Below, piece by piece: positions 23,286 to 30,942 of a stretch of DNA of 64,000 nucleotides. The notes under the pieces were generated by a model. The model had not been told where the DNA came from. It saw only the letters and a list, made by a program, of their open reading frames with translations, and searched no databases. The DNA is taken from positions 66,105-130,104 of the forward strand of contig NZ_JOCQ01000013.1 in the NCBI RefSeq assembly GCF_000720725.1, in the 5' to 3' direction. The translations under genes were made by a program, and so were the position numbers. Within the stretch, counting starts at the first letter, position 1; every line of letters begins with the position of its first letter. This stretch comes from Streptomyces rimosus subsp. rimosus. Its GTDB lineage: Bacteria; Actinomycetota; Actinomycetes; Streptomycetales; Streptomycetaceae.

Positions 23286-24350
23286 ATGAACGTTGCGACC
23301 CCGAACGGCGGCGACAGCGTGGCGGCCCACACCTGGCCGGCCGTACTGGACGCCCTCCTCCAGGGCCGTGACCTCAGCGCCGACGACACCGCGTGGGCGA
23401 TGGACCGGATCATGCGCGGCGAGGCCACCGACGCGCAGATCGCCGGGTTCGCGGTGGCGCTGCGCGCCAAGGGCGAGACCGTCGCGGAGATCTCCGGCCT
23501 GGTCCGGACGATGTACGCGCACGCCAACCTCATCGAGGTGCCGGGCCCGAGCGTGGACATCGTCGGCACCGGCGGCGACGGCGCCAAGACCGTCAACATC
23601 TCCACCATGTCCTCGATCGTGGTGGCCGGCACCGGCGCGAAGGTCGTCAAGCACGGCAACCGCGCCGCCTCGTCTGCCAGCGGGGCCTCCGACGTGCTGG
23701 AGAAGCTGGGCGTCAATCTCGACCTGACGCCGCGCCGGGTCGTCCAGGTGGCGGAGGAGGCCGGCATCACCTTCTGCTTCGCGGTGAAGTTCCACCCCTC
23801 GCTGCGGCACGTCGCCGCCGCGCGGCGCGAGCTGGGCATCCGTACGACCTTCAACGTACTGGGCCCGCTGACCAACCCCGCGAAGGTCCGCGCCCAGGCC
23901 ACCGGCGTCGCCGACGCGCGGATGGCCCCGATCCTGGCCGGCGTGCTGGCCGAACGCGGTTCCTCGGCGCTGGTCTTCCGGGGCGACGACGGGCTGGACG
24001 AGCTGACGACCACCGCCACCTCGAAGGTGTGGGTGGTCCGCGACGGCGCCGTACGGGAGGAGACCTTCGACCCCCGGGACGTGGGGATCGGCCTGGTGCC
24101 CGTGGAAGCGCTGCGCGGCGCCGACGCCTCGTACAACGCGGACGTGGCGCGCCGCCTGCTGGGCGGCGAGGAGGGGCCGGTGCGCGACGCGGTGCTGCTG
24201 AACTCGGCGGCGGCGCTGGTGGCGCTGGCGCCGTCCGGGGCGCCGCTGGCCGAGCAGATCGCGGCGGGCATCGAGCGGGCCGCCGAGGCCATCGACTCCG
24301 GCGCGGCCCGCCGGGCCCTGGAGCGCTGGGTGGCGGCCAGCAACGCCTGA
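23286..24350 (+). CDS. trpD: Anthranilate phosphoribosyltransferase
   Basis: A 354-residue enzyme that joins anthranilate to PRPP, the second step of tryptophan synthesis. The PRPP loop VDIVGTGGDGAKTVNIST and the downstream KHGNRAASSASGASDVLEKLG are diagnostic; NVLGPLTNPA and the acidic GDDGLDELTT metal-binding block are also present. ATG 23286 has AGGAG (23273-23277) eight bases upstream; an in-frame GTG at 23277 would start inside that Shine-Dalgarno. It is monocistronic between two terminators, and unlike trpEG it has no Trp leader. Confidence 0.97.
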   Translation: MNVATPNGGDSVAAHTWPAVLDALLQGRDLSADDTAWAMDRIMRGEATDAQIAGFAVALRAKGETVAEISGLVRTMYAHANLIEVPGPSVDIVGTGGDGAKTVNISTMSSIVVAGTGAKVVKHGNRAASSASGASDVLEKLGVNLDLTPRRVVQVAEEAGITFCFAVKFHPSLRHVAAARRELGIRTTFNVLGPLTNPAKVRAQATGVADARMAPILAGVLAERGSSALVFRGDDGLDELTTTATSKVWVVRDGAVREETFDPRDVGIGLVPVEALRGADASYNADVARRLLGGEEGPVRDAVLLNSAAALVALAPSGAPLAEQIAAGIERAAEAIDSGAARRALERWVAASNA

Positions 24351-24372
24351 GACGACGGTGGTGTGACGAGGG

Positions 24373-24402
24373 GGCCCGGTCCGGGATGCGGACCGGGCCT
24401 TG
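24373..24402 (+). terminator. Terminator after trpD
   Basis: Perfect 11-bp stem (24373-24383 and 24389-24399) with a 5-base loop, then TTG, 22 bases after the trpD stop. Confidence 0.85.
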
Positions 24403-24435
24403 CGCACGTCTGTCCGTGTGGCATGATGCTGCGCA

Positions 24436-24592
24436 GGTCACGAGTGACAGCGACTACGGCCCCGGCCCGCTGTCCGGCAACCCTCCGTCCGTGGCGGGGT
24501 GCCCCGGGTGATGACCAGGCCGCAGGCAGCGAGGTCTGCGGCAAGCGCGGATCCCTCGTGCCAGGGATCCTGGTCCTTGAGGGAGATCTCCC
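24436..24592 (+). ncRNA. SAM-IV-type riboswitch with translational expression platform
   Basis: The aptamer begins with GGTCACGAGTGACAGCG and closes with GGGTGATGACC, whose TGACC (24512-24516) pairs with GGTCA (24436-24440) as P1. The conserved GGCAACCCTCC (from 24476) and GGGGTGCCCCGGG match the actinobacterial SAM-IV pattern as I remember it. A 6-bp hairpin CCGCAG/CTGCGG (24520-24541) follows. In the platform, TCCCTC (24552-24557) can pair either within an 8-bp hairpin (24549-24556 with 24563-24570) or with the GAGGGA Shine-Dalgarno at 24579-24584, so ligand could decide access to the ATG at 24593. Class is by pattern recognition, not by covariance search. Confidence 0.85.
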
Positions 24593-24613
24593 ATGATGCA
24601 GCGAATGCGTTAG
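24593..24613 (+). CDS. Six-residue Met-rich leader ORF (MMQRMR)
   Basis: ATG-ATG-CAG-CGA-ATG-CGT-TAG begins seven bases after the only strong Shine-Dalgarno (GAGGGAG, 24579-24585) of the riboswitch platform. Three of six codons are Met. The TAG overlaps the left arm of a short GC hairpin (GGGCC 24613-24617, GGCCC 24622-24626) followed by CGTTTT, an attenuator-like arrangement. Expression as a real peptide is inference; it may serve only as a ribosome-position sensor. Confidence 0.55.
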   Translation: MMQRMR

Positions 24614-24725
24614 GGCCGCCGGGCCCCGTTTTCCGCACCCTCTTTTCCTTTCACCGCTGCCGGTCGGCCCCGCTTCGGCGTGTGGGCCCCGCAGCGAAGT
24701 CGCCTTGCCTGCACGGGAGTTCGTC

Positions 24726-26177
24726 ATGCCTGTTTCCGCCGCCGTCACCGCTGCCACCACCGCTGCCGCCACCGATGCCGCCGTCCGCGCCCCGCTGCCC
24801 GTACTGGGGCGCGACGTCCTGGTCCCGCTCGTCACCGGCGGCGAGGTCGAGTACGCGGCGCTGGACATCGCCGCCAGCGCCCCGGCGCTCCAGCGCGTCT
24901 GGGACGACGTGGCCGCGTACGCCCCGTACTACGGCAGCGTGCACCGCGGCGCGGGCTACCTCTCGCAGCTGTCCACCGACCTGTTCGAGAACAGCCGGGC
25001 GGAGGTTGCCGGGTTCCTGGGGTGCCGGGAGGGCGACCAGGTGATCTTCACCCGCTCCACCACCGACTCGCTGAACCTGCTGGCCGCCGTGCTGCCTGCG
25101 CAGACCCGGGTGTTCGTCTTCGAGACCGAGCACCACGCCTCGCTGCTGCCCTGGGAGCAGCGCGCGGACGTCGAGGTGACGTACCTGGACGCGCCGCGTA
25201 CGCCGGGGCAGGCGGTGGACACGCTGGAGCGGGCGCTCGCGGAGCGCGAGCCGGGCTCCGCTTCCCAGGATTGTGAGAAGAGCGGAGGCGGAGCGCAGCG
25301 GAGCAAGCACGCCCTGGTCTGCGTGACGGGTGCGTCCAATGTGACGGGCGAGCTGTGGCCCGTACGCGAACTGGCTGCGGCGGCGCACGCGCACGGCGCG
25401 CGGATCGTGCTGGACGCCGCCCAGCTTGCCCCGCACCACCCGGTCGACATCGCGGAGCTGGACGTGGACTGGGTGGCCTTCTCCGGCCACAAGCTGTACG
25501 CGCCGTTCGGCGCCGGTGTGCTGGCCGGGCGCGCGGACTGGCTCCAGGAGGCGGAGCCGTACCTCGCGGGCGGCGGCGCCAGCCGTACGGTCGCGCGCCG
25601 CGACGACGGCGGGGTGGACGTCGAGTGGCACACCACCGCCGCCCGCCACGAGGCCGGTTCGCCGAACGTCATCGGCGTCCACGCCATCGCCGCCGCCTGC
25701 AAGGCCCTCACCGAGGCGGGCTTCGAGAGCCTGGTCGCCCGGGAGCAGTACCTGGTCGAGCGGGTACGGGCGGGCCTCGCCGAGGTGCCCGAGGTCACCG
25801 TGCTGTCGCTGTTCGGGGACGACGCGCCGCGGGTGGGCGTGCTGTCCTTCGTGGTCCGGGGCTGGAACAGCTCGCACTTCGCGGCGGCGCTCTCGGCGGA
25901 GTACGGGATCGGCGTGCGCGACGGGCTGTTCTGCGCGCACCCGCTCGTACGGACGCTGCTGGGCGCCGAGTCCGAGGCCCCCGGCGAGTGCGGCGCGCCC
26001 GAGGGGGCGCCGGGGGAGAAGTCGCTGAACGCCATCCGGGTGAGCTTCGGCGCCGGTACGCCCGACGAGCACGTGGACCGCTTCGTACGGGCGGTCAAGG
26101 AGCTGGTCGCGGACGGCGCGCGGTGGAGCTACCGCACCGAGGACGGCCGCTGCGTGCCGGACACCGCGGCCGCGTAG
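24726..26177 (+). CDS. Class V aminotransferase (cysteine desulfurase-like)
   Basis: A 483-residue PLP enzyme of the class V/NifS-like fold. Visible are VIFTRSTTDSLNLLAAVL, ETEHHASLLPW (cofactor-stacking His), IVLDAAQLAPHHPVD (Asp binding the pyridine N) and AFSGHKLYAPFGAGVL with the Schiff-base Lys. The riboswitch upstream points to sulfur amino-acid metabolism, so the substrate is probably a sulfur amino acid or a derivative. ATG 24726 has GGGAG six bases upstream. Residues E175-S193 are an inserted segment encoded by a palindromic element also found at 42344. A long bidirectional terminator follows. Confidence 0.9.
   Translation: MPVSAAVTAATTAAATDAAVRAPLPVLGRDVLVPLVTGGEVEYAALDIAASAPALQRVWDDVAAYAPYYGSVHRGAGYLSQLSTDLFENSRAEVAGFLGCREGDQVIFTRSTTDSLNLLAAVLPAQTRVFVFETEHHASLLPWEQRADVEVTYLDAPRTPGQAVDTLERALAEREPGSASQDCEKSGGGAQRSKHALVCVTGASNVTGELWPVRELAAAAHAHGARIVLDAAQLAPHHPVDIAELDVDWVAFSGHKLYAPFGAGVLAGRADWLQEAEPYLAGGGASRTVARRDDGGVDVEWHTTAARHEAGSPNVIGVHAIAAACKALTEAGFESLVAREQYLVERVRAGLAEVPEVTVLSLFGDDAPRVGVLSFVVRGWNSSHFAAALSAEYGIGVRDGLFCAHPLVRTLLGAESEAPGECGAPEGAPGEKSLNAIRVSFGAGTPDEHVDRFVRAVKELVADGARWSYRTEDGRCVPDTAAA
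25248..25304 (+). repeat. 57-bp palindromic element, copy A, inside the aminotransferase gene
   Basis: The element starts GAGCCGGGCTCCGCTTCC and ends GGAGCGCAGCGGAGC; GCTCCGCTTC pairs with GCAGCGGAGC with one mismatch. It encodes EPGSASQDCEKSGGGAQRS in the aminotransferase frame. By my count it matches copy B (42344-42400) at 44 of 57 positions with no gap, the first 18 being identical. Confidence 0.75.
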
Positions 26178-26190
26178 CGCCCACGGACCG

Positions 26191-26230
26191 CCCTGCCGCG
26201 GCGCTCCGCTGTCCGGGCGCCGCGGCAGGG
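26191..26230. terminator. Bidirectional terminator after the aminotransferase gene
   Basis: Perfect 14-bp stem (26191-26204 and 26217-26230) with a 12-base loop, between convergent stop codons at 26177 and 26257. Confidence 0.85.
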
Positions 26231-26256
26231 TGCCGGCGGCGTGGGCGGGGCTCCGG

Positions 26257-26538
26257 TCAGGCGTCCAGGCCGATGGCGAAGGCCGCTTCGAGGTCGTGCT
26301 GGGAGTACGTACGGAACGCGATGTGCGTCTCGGTGGAGGCGACGCCCGGGATCTTGCTGATCCGGCCGGGGATCACGTCCGCCAGCTCGTCGTGCTGGGC
26401 GACCCGCACCATCGCGATCAGGTCGTGCGCACCGGTGACCGAGTAGACCTCGCTGACGCCCTCCAGCGCGGCGATCTTCTCCGCGATCTCCGGGATGCGG
26501 TCCACGCTGGTCCTGATGAGCACGATCGAAGTGATCAC
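26257..26538 (-). CDS. Stand-alone Lrp/AsnC ligand-binding (RAM) domain protein
   Basis: A 93-residue protein consisting only of the Lrp/AsnC effector domain (MITSIVLIRTSVDRIPEIAEKI...GVSEVYSVTGAHDLIAMVRV...GVASTETHIAFRTY). The DNA-binding helix-turn-helix is absent, and none is encoded upstream in frame. Such SraA-like proteins form oligomers and may bind amino acids; the role is not established. The GTG at 26538 overlaps the stop of the upstream rhomboid gene by four bases, so the two are translationally coupled. Confidence 0.85.
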   Translation of the reverse strand: MITSIVLIRTSVDRIPEIAEKIAALEGVSEVYSVTGAHDLIAMVRVAQHDELADVIPGRISKIPGVASTETHIAFRTYSQHDLEAAFAIGLDA

Positions 26539-27320
26539 GGCTGGCTCTCTCCCTCGGTCGCCTGCTGTTTCGCCGTTCCGGCGGATCCCACACTACCCGT
26601 GGCCGCGGCGGCGTCCCGCGGCGGACAGGGCGCCGGCCGGTAGCGCACCCAGGCGTAGAGGAAGCCCAGGGCGAAGCCCACGACATGGGCCAGGTAGGCC
26701 ACGCCCGGGGTGCTGGGGTCGCGCTGCGCGGCGAGCCACTGGAGGACGAACCAGAAGAGCAGCACGATCCAGGCGGGGAAGCGCAGCGGCAGGAAGAAGA
26801 GGAACGGGTAGAGACTGGTGACCCGGGCCCTGGGGAAGAGGTACAGGAAGGCCCCCAGCACCCCGGAGATCGCCCCCGAGGCGCCGACCAGGGTCTGGCC
26901 GGAGGCGGCGTGCGCGGCCGCGTAGCCCATCAGGGCCAGGTAGCCGGTCACGACGTAGAAGACGGTGAACGGCAGCCGGCCCATCCGGGCTTCGGCCATG
27001 CCGCCGAAGACGTACAGGAACAGCACGTTGCCCAGCAGGTGCAGCCAGCTGCCGTGCAGGAACAGGGCGGTCAGCGGGGTGAGCAGCGCGTGGGGCGAGC
27101 CGCTCCACAGGTCGCGCGGGATGACGCCCCACCGTTCGAAGTAGGCGGTCTGGGCCTGGACCACGGCGTCGCCGGTGCCGTATATGCCGTTGAGGCCGGA
27201 GGCGGGGCCGATGACGAACAGGACACAGCACACGGCGATCAGGACGTTCGTCATGCGGGAGAACACGCTCAGCACCGAGCGGACGCGGGGCGTCCGGGGG
27301 ATCAGGGGCGGGGCCGTCAT
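26535..27320 (-). CDS. Rhomboid-family intramembrane serine protease
   Basis: A 261-residue rhomboid with six membrane helices. The catalytic pair is Ser148 in GASGAISG and His212 in YLAHVVGFALG; HGSWLHLLGN supplies the oxyanion-side His and Asn. Rhomboids cleave membrane-anchored substrates within the bilayer. A Pro/Ala/Gly-rich cytoplasmic tail follows the last helix. The start at 27320 (MTAPPLIPRTP) lacks a clear Shine-Dalgarno; an in-frame ATG at 27347 (MPPLSHDHF) is an alternative. It is the first gene of a coupled pair with the RAM-domain protein. Confidence 0.92.
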   Translation of the reverse strand: MTAPPLIPRTPRVRSVLSVFSRMTNVLIAVCCVLFVIGPASGLNGIYGTGDAVVQAQTAYFERWGVIPRDLWSGSPHALLTPLTALFLHGSWLHLLGNVLFLYVFGGMAEARMGRLPFTVFYVVTGYLALMGYAAAHAASGQTLVGASGAISGVLGAFLYLFPRARVTSLYPFLFFLPLRFPAWIVLLFWFVLQWLAAQRDPSTPGVAYLAHVVGFALGFLYAWVRYRPAPCPPRDAAAATGSVGSAGTAKQQATEGESQP

Positions 27321-27527
27321 GAAGTGATCATGGCTTAATGGGGGCATTCGGGACAGAGTGCCTCGCCGCGTCCCGGCTCCCGGGCAGGGCCCGCGCCGCA
27401 CCGGCGTCAGGCCGTAGGGTACGGGCAGTACCCCGCGTACTTCCGCAGTCCGACGGCGCACCGCGGGAAGCCCCCGAACGACAGCACGAGCCCCGCTCGC
27501 CCGAGCGTGACGAAAGAGGACGACACC

Positions 27528-27767
27528 ATGGCTGTTCCCCTGCCGACGGCCGGGACCCGGTGGCGCTGCACGCTGTGCGGCAACCTGACGCGTTTCGATG
27601 TGACCCGCCGGTCCGAGACCGTGGAGTACCTCCATTTCGACCTGGCCGGGGAGGCGAAGGTGGAGGAGCGCGAGGTGCGCAGTGAGAGCATCGAGTCCGT
27701 GCGCTGCCGCTGGTGCAACGCGGTCGACCAGATCGAGCTGGTGGACCGCCCGGGCGCGAGCGCCTGA
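27528..27767 (+). CDS. Small zinc-ribbon protein
   Basis: A 79-residue protein with two CxxC knuckles, CTLC near the N-terminus and CRWC near the C-terminus, that would form one zinc ribbon around a 48-residue beta-rich core (RFDVTRRSETVEYLHFDLAGE). No enzymatic motif is present. ATG 27528 has AAAGAGGA upstream with seven bases of spacing. The NYN-domain gene begins 31 bases after its stop and is probably co-transcribed, so a nucleic-acid-related role is possible but not shown. Confidence 0.75.
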   Translation: MAVPLPTAGTRWRCTLCGNLTRFDVTRRSETVEYLHFDLAGEAKVEEREVRSESIESVRCRWCNAVDQIELVDRPGASA

Positions 27768-27798
27768 GTCGAGCGCCTGAGATCGGAGCGATGCAGCA

Positions 27799-29175
27799 GT
27801 GGTGGAGCGTCCAGATGGGCCTGCGGGGGCGGAGCACGATGCCGAGGCCGGTGCGGCCGCGGCGGACGAGGTGCTCGACCGTCCGTTGCCCGAGGGCGTG
27901 CGGCGCCGGGTCGTGGCGCTCACCGCGGAGGCCTTCGGCGGCCTGACGGTCGCCGAACTCCCGCCGCCGCTGCGGCAGTACGCCCGGTTCACCCCCAGTC
28001 GCCGGGCCAAGTTCGCGGGCAACGCGATGGCCGCCGCGCTGGAGAACGACGCGGTCTTCCGGCAGCGGATCGCGGGCCGGCTGCGCGAGGCCCAGCCGGA
28101 GCTGGCCGAGGCGCTGGACAGCGGCACCCCGCCCGCCGCCGCCGACCCGCTCGATGTCGCGGCGGCGGCCTATGTGCTGCGCCCCGAGGGCTGGGTCAAG
28201 CTTGTCGCGGCGGCCGGCGAGGAGGCGCAGCGCGCCCGCGCCGAGCGGGCCGATGAAGAAGCGGAGCGCGAGCTGGCGGCGCTGCGCGAGGAGCTGGCGC
28301 AGGCGCGCGCGCAGGCGCGGAGCGAGACCGAGCGCGTCCGCGGCGACCTGGACGCGCTGCGCAAGGAGAACGAGTCGTTGCAGCGCAAGCTGCGCAGCGC
28401 GCTCAGCGACGTGAAGCGCGGTGAGGCGGCGGCGCGCAAGGCCGCGGCCGAGACGGAGTCCGTACGGGCCGCCGCCGCGCAGGAGAAGAGCGCGGCGGAC
28501 AGTGAGGCGCGCCGCCTCAAGGCCCGGATCGCGGAGGCCGAGGCGTCGCTGGAGGCCAGCCGCCGCGCCACCCGGGAGGGCCGCAGCGTCGAGGACATGC
28601 GGCTGCGGCTGCTGCTGGACACCGTGCTGGACGCGGCCCAGGGGCTGCGCCGTGAGCTGGCCCTGCCGCCCGCCGACACCCACCCGGCGGACACCGTGGA
28701 CGCCGTGGCGCCGGGGAAGATGACGCCGAAGGACATCGCCACGCGCGCGCTGTCGGAGACCGACCCCGCGCTGCTGGACCAACTGCTGGCGCTGCCGCAG
28801 GCCCACCTGGTGGTGGACGGCTACAACGTCACCAAGACCGGCTATCCCACGATGCCTTTGGACAAGCAGCGGCTGCGGCTGCTGGGCGGCCTCGCGGTGC
28901 TGGCCGCCCAGACCGGCGCGGAGATGACGTGCGTCTTCGACGGCGCCGAACTGGCCGCGCCGGTGCTGCTCGCGCCGCCGCGCGGGGTAAGGGTCCTGTT
29001 CAGCAAGCCGGGTGTGACGGCCGATGAGCTGATCCGCCAGCTCGTACGGGCCGAGCCGCCCGGCCGCCCGGTGGTGGTGGTCTCCACCGACCGCGAGGTG
29101 GCCGACGGCGTCGCCAAGGCGGGGGCGCGGCCGGTGGCATCCGCCCTGCTGCTCAAGCGGCTTGCCCGTATCTGA
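27799..29175 (+). CDS. NYN-domain (YacP-like) putative RNase with long coiled coil
   Basis: A 458-residue protein. The N-terminal 125 residues are helical (FTPSRRAKFAGNAMAAALENDA). A long coiled coil rich in Glu, Ala and Arg follows (about 140-265). The C-terminal NYN domain (about 330-458) shows HLVVDGYNVTKTGYP, MTCVFDGAE and VVVVSTDREVADG with the acidic residues of PIN-like metal nucleases. Proteins of this layout are proposed to act on RNA. The start is GTG 27799, with a second GTG directly after it. It follows the zinc-ribbon gene closely. Confidence 0.85.
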   Translation: MVERPDGPAGAEHDAEAGAAAADEVLDRPLPEGVRRRVVALTAEAFGGLTVAELPPPLRQYARFTPSRRAKFAGNAMAAALENDAVFRQRIAGRLREAQPELAEALDSGTPPAAADPLDVAAAAYVLRPEGWVKLVAAAGEEAQRARAERADEEAERELAALREELAQARAQARSETERVRGDLDALRKENESLQRKLRSALSDVKRGEAAARKAAAETESVRAAAAQEKSAADSEARRLKARIAEAEASLEASRRATREGRSVEDMRLRLLLDTVLDAAQGLRRELALPPADTHPADTVDAVAPGKMTPKDIATRALSETDPALLDQLLALPQAHLVVDGYNVTKTGYPTMPLDKQRLRLLGGLAVLAAQTGAEMTCVFDGAELAAPVLLAPPRGVRVLFSKPGVTADELIRQLVRAEPPGRPVVVVSTDREVADGVAKAGARPVASALLLKRLARI

Positions 29176-29645
29176 GGCATCGGCGGGGCCTGGCTGCCGG
29201 GGTTTGAGGTCGTACGGTCCGTTCGTGCGATCCGTACGATGCGTACGACTTGTCCGGAACGCTGGACCTTCGGGATGGCGTGGGGGGTATGTTCCGAAGG
29301 AGCGTCGCCGGGGGGTTCGATACCGGTGCGGCGCGCGAGGCGGAGGTAAAGGTGTACCCATCAACGAGGCATGGCATGCCTGTCGTTCGTCTCTGAGTGT
29401 CAAGTGACCGCTACTGCCTGTGTGATGTTGGTAAAGGATGAGGACCATCCGGGAGTTTTTTCCGATGAGGATTTGAAGCGATCACAAGTCGGTTACTAAG
29501 GTCAGGCCTCAACCCTTCATGCAGTTGATCATCCACCCGGGATGAACAGTGAAGGAACCGCCGAGTCCGCGGTGTTGGCGCGGAGCCGGGGTCCAGTACC
29601 CCCCCACTCCCGGTAGGCGGCTGAAGGAAGAAGGAGCTCGCCTCC
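29176..29645 (+). promoter_or_regulatory. Long AT-richer leader upstream of the NlpC/P60 gene
   Basis: 470 bases without a confident gene. The stretch 29398-29530 is near half A+T, unlike the surroundings. It holds a plausible promoter: TTGAAG (29473-29478), 18-bp spacer, TAAGGT (29497-29502). That predicts a 5' leader of about 135 bases. The leader contains GCCGAGTCC, GGAGCCGGGG and GGTAGGCGG, which recall parts of the c-di-AMP (ydaO) riboswitch, but the central GGGGTGAATC is missing. A 24-codon frame (29425-29499) overlaps the promoter. Function unresolved. Confidence 0.4.
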
Positions 29646-30680
29646 GTGGCGTCCCACCGTCGACCCAAGCAGCCGAGCCGCACGCGCGTGACCGTCCTCA
29701 CCGCGACCGCGGCGGCGGCCGTCGCCCTTTCGTCCCAGGCCGCGCACGCCGACCCGAAGCCGAAGAAGGAAGACGTCAAGTCGGAGGTCGACAAGCTCTA
29801 CGAGCAGGCGGAGCAGGCCACCGAGAAGTACAACGGGGCCAAGGAGGACCAGGAGAAGCTCCAGAAGGAGGTGGACAGCCTCCAGGACAAGGTCGCCCGC
29901 GGCCAGGGAGAGCTGAACCAGCTCCGCAAGGGCCTCGGTTCGGTGGCCTCCGGCCAGTACCGCAGCGGCAGCATAGACCCGTCCGTGCAGCTGTTCCTGT
30001 CCGGCGACCCGGACACCTACCTCGAAAAGGCCGCCACGCTCGACCAGCTGAGCGGCAAGCAGGCCGAGCAGCTGAAGACCATCGCGGACAAGCAGCGGCA
30101 GCTCGCGCAGGAGCGCTCGGAGGCCGCGTCCAAGATCCAGGACCTCTCGGACACCCGTAAGGCGCTGGGTGAGAAGAAGGACGAGATCAAGGGCAAGCTC
30201 GCCAAGGCGCAGGAGCTGCTCAACACGCTGACCGCCAAGGAGAAGGAAGCGCTCCAGAAGGAGGAGCAGCAGAAGAACCGCTCCAGCCGCGGCAACGAGC
30301 GCCCCGACCTGGGCAACGACACCCCGGCCTCGGGCCGTGGCGCCGCCGCGCTGTCCGCCGCCGCCTCCAAGATCGGCTCGCCCTACGTGTGGGGCGCCAC
30401 CGGTCCGTCCTCCTTCGACTGCTCGGGCCTGACCTCCTGGGCGTACCAGCAGGCCGGCCAGTCGCTGCCGCGCACCTCGCAGGCGCAGGCCAACGCCGGT
30501 ACCCGGATCGGCTCGCAGAGCGCCCTGAAGCCGGGCGACCTGGTGCTCTTCTACGGCGACCTGCACCACATCGGCCTGTACGCGGGCAACGGCCAGGTGC
30601 TGCACGCGCCGAAGCCGGGCGCGTCCGTGCGCTACGAGTCGATCAACAACATGCCCTTCCAGTTCGGCGTCCGCGTCTGA
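29646..30680 (+). CDS. Secreted NlpC/P60 peptidoglycan hydrolase (copy 1)
   Basis: A 344-residue secreted D,L-endopeptidase. The signal peptide has twin-Arg-like and basic residues at the start (VASHRRPKQPSRTR) and probably ends near QAAHA (residue 35). A long coiled coil follows (about 40-200, Lys/Glu/Gln-rich), then the NlpC/P60 domain with C259 in FDCSGLTSW, H308 in HHIGLYAG and H320 in VLHAPKPG. It cuts stem peptides outside the membrane; coiled coils of this kind in the RipA/CwlO group often control activity. GTG 29646 is the start. A paralogue lies directly downstream. A long leader precedes it. Confidence 0.94.
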   Translation: MASHRRPKQPSRTRVTVLTATAAAAVALSSQAAHADPKPKKEDVKSEVDKLYEQAEQATEKYNGAKEDQEKLQKEVDSLQDKVARGQGELNQLRKGLGSVASGQYRSGSIDPSVQLFLSGDPDTYLEKAATLDQLSGKQAEQLKTIADKQRQLAQERSEAASKIQDLSDTRKALGEKKDEIKGKLAKAQELLNTLTAKEKEALQKEEQQKNRSSRGNERPDLGNDTPASGRGAAALSAAASKIGSPYVWGATGPSSFDCSGLTSWAYQQAGQSLPRTSQAQANAGTRIGSQSALKPGDLVLFYGDLHHIGLYAGNGQVLHAPKPGASVRYESINNMPFQFGVRV

Positions 30681-30769
30681 CGCGGGCGGGCCCGGTTCCC
30701 GCCGACGCGGGGACCGGCCGCCGCTGCCGCCCGATCGGGCGAATTGCGGTGGCTGCCGCTGACTTCACG

Positions 30770-30811
30770 CCCCGCCGGTGACCTGCGCAGTCACCGGCGG
30801 GGCGGCTTTTT
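30770..30811 (+). terminator. Intrinsic terminator after NlpC/P60 copy 1
   Basis: Perfect 13-bp stem (30770-30782 and 30790-30802) with a 7-base loop followed by CGGCTTTTT, a textbook terminator with a U-run, unusual in this window. It separates the two paralogues transcriptionally. Confidence 0.9.
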
Positions 30812-30942
30812 GCGTACCGGCAGGGCGCGTTGCGGGTCTTTGGATACGGGCCACCGGCGCCGTTACTGTCTGCCCTCGCAGCCGCCGGTCATCGGCCGTC
30901 CGTCCGGGCGGCAGCGGCTGCACGGAAGGGAGTGCGGCTCTC

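Noticed and set aside
20703..24407. A 1234-codon antisense frame across qcrA, qcrB and trpD
   Set aside because: It crosses three well-supported genes and two terminators and has no recognisable domain.
26298..26315. A MacR-like box (GGAGTACGTACGGA) inside the RAM-domain gene
   Set aside because: It lies in coding sequence, lacks the two-base spacer of the reported site and matches only the GTAC core, which is common in this genome.
29425..29499. A 24-codon ORF (MLVKDEDHPGVF...) in the AT-rich leader
   Set aside because: It overlaps the best -35/-10 pair and has no Shine-Dalgarno; it is more likely promoter DNA than a gene.
29561..29620. A complete ydaO c-di-AMP riboswitch
   Set aside because: Only fragments of the consensus are present and the span is too short; left as unresolved structured leader.
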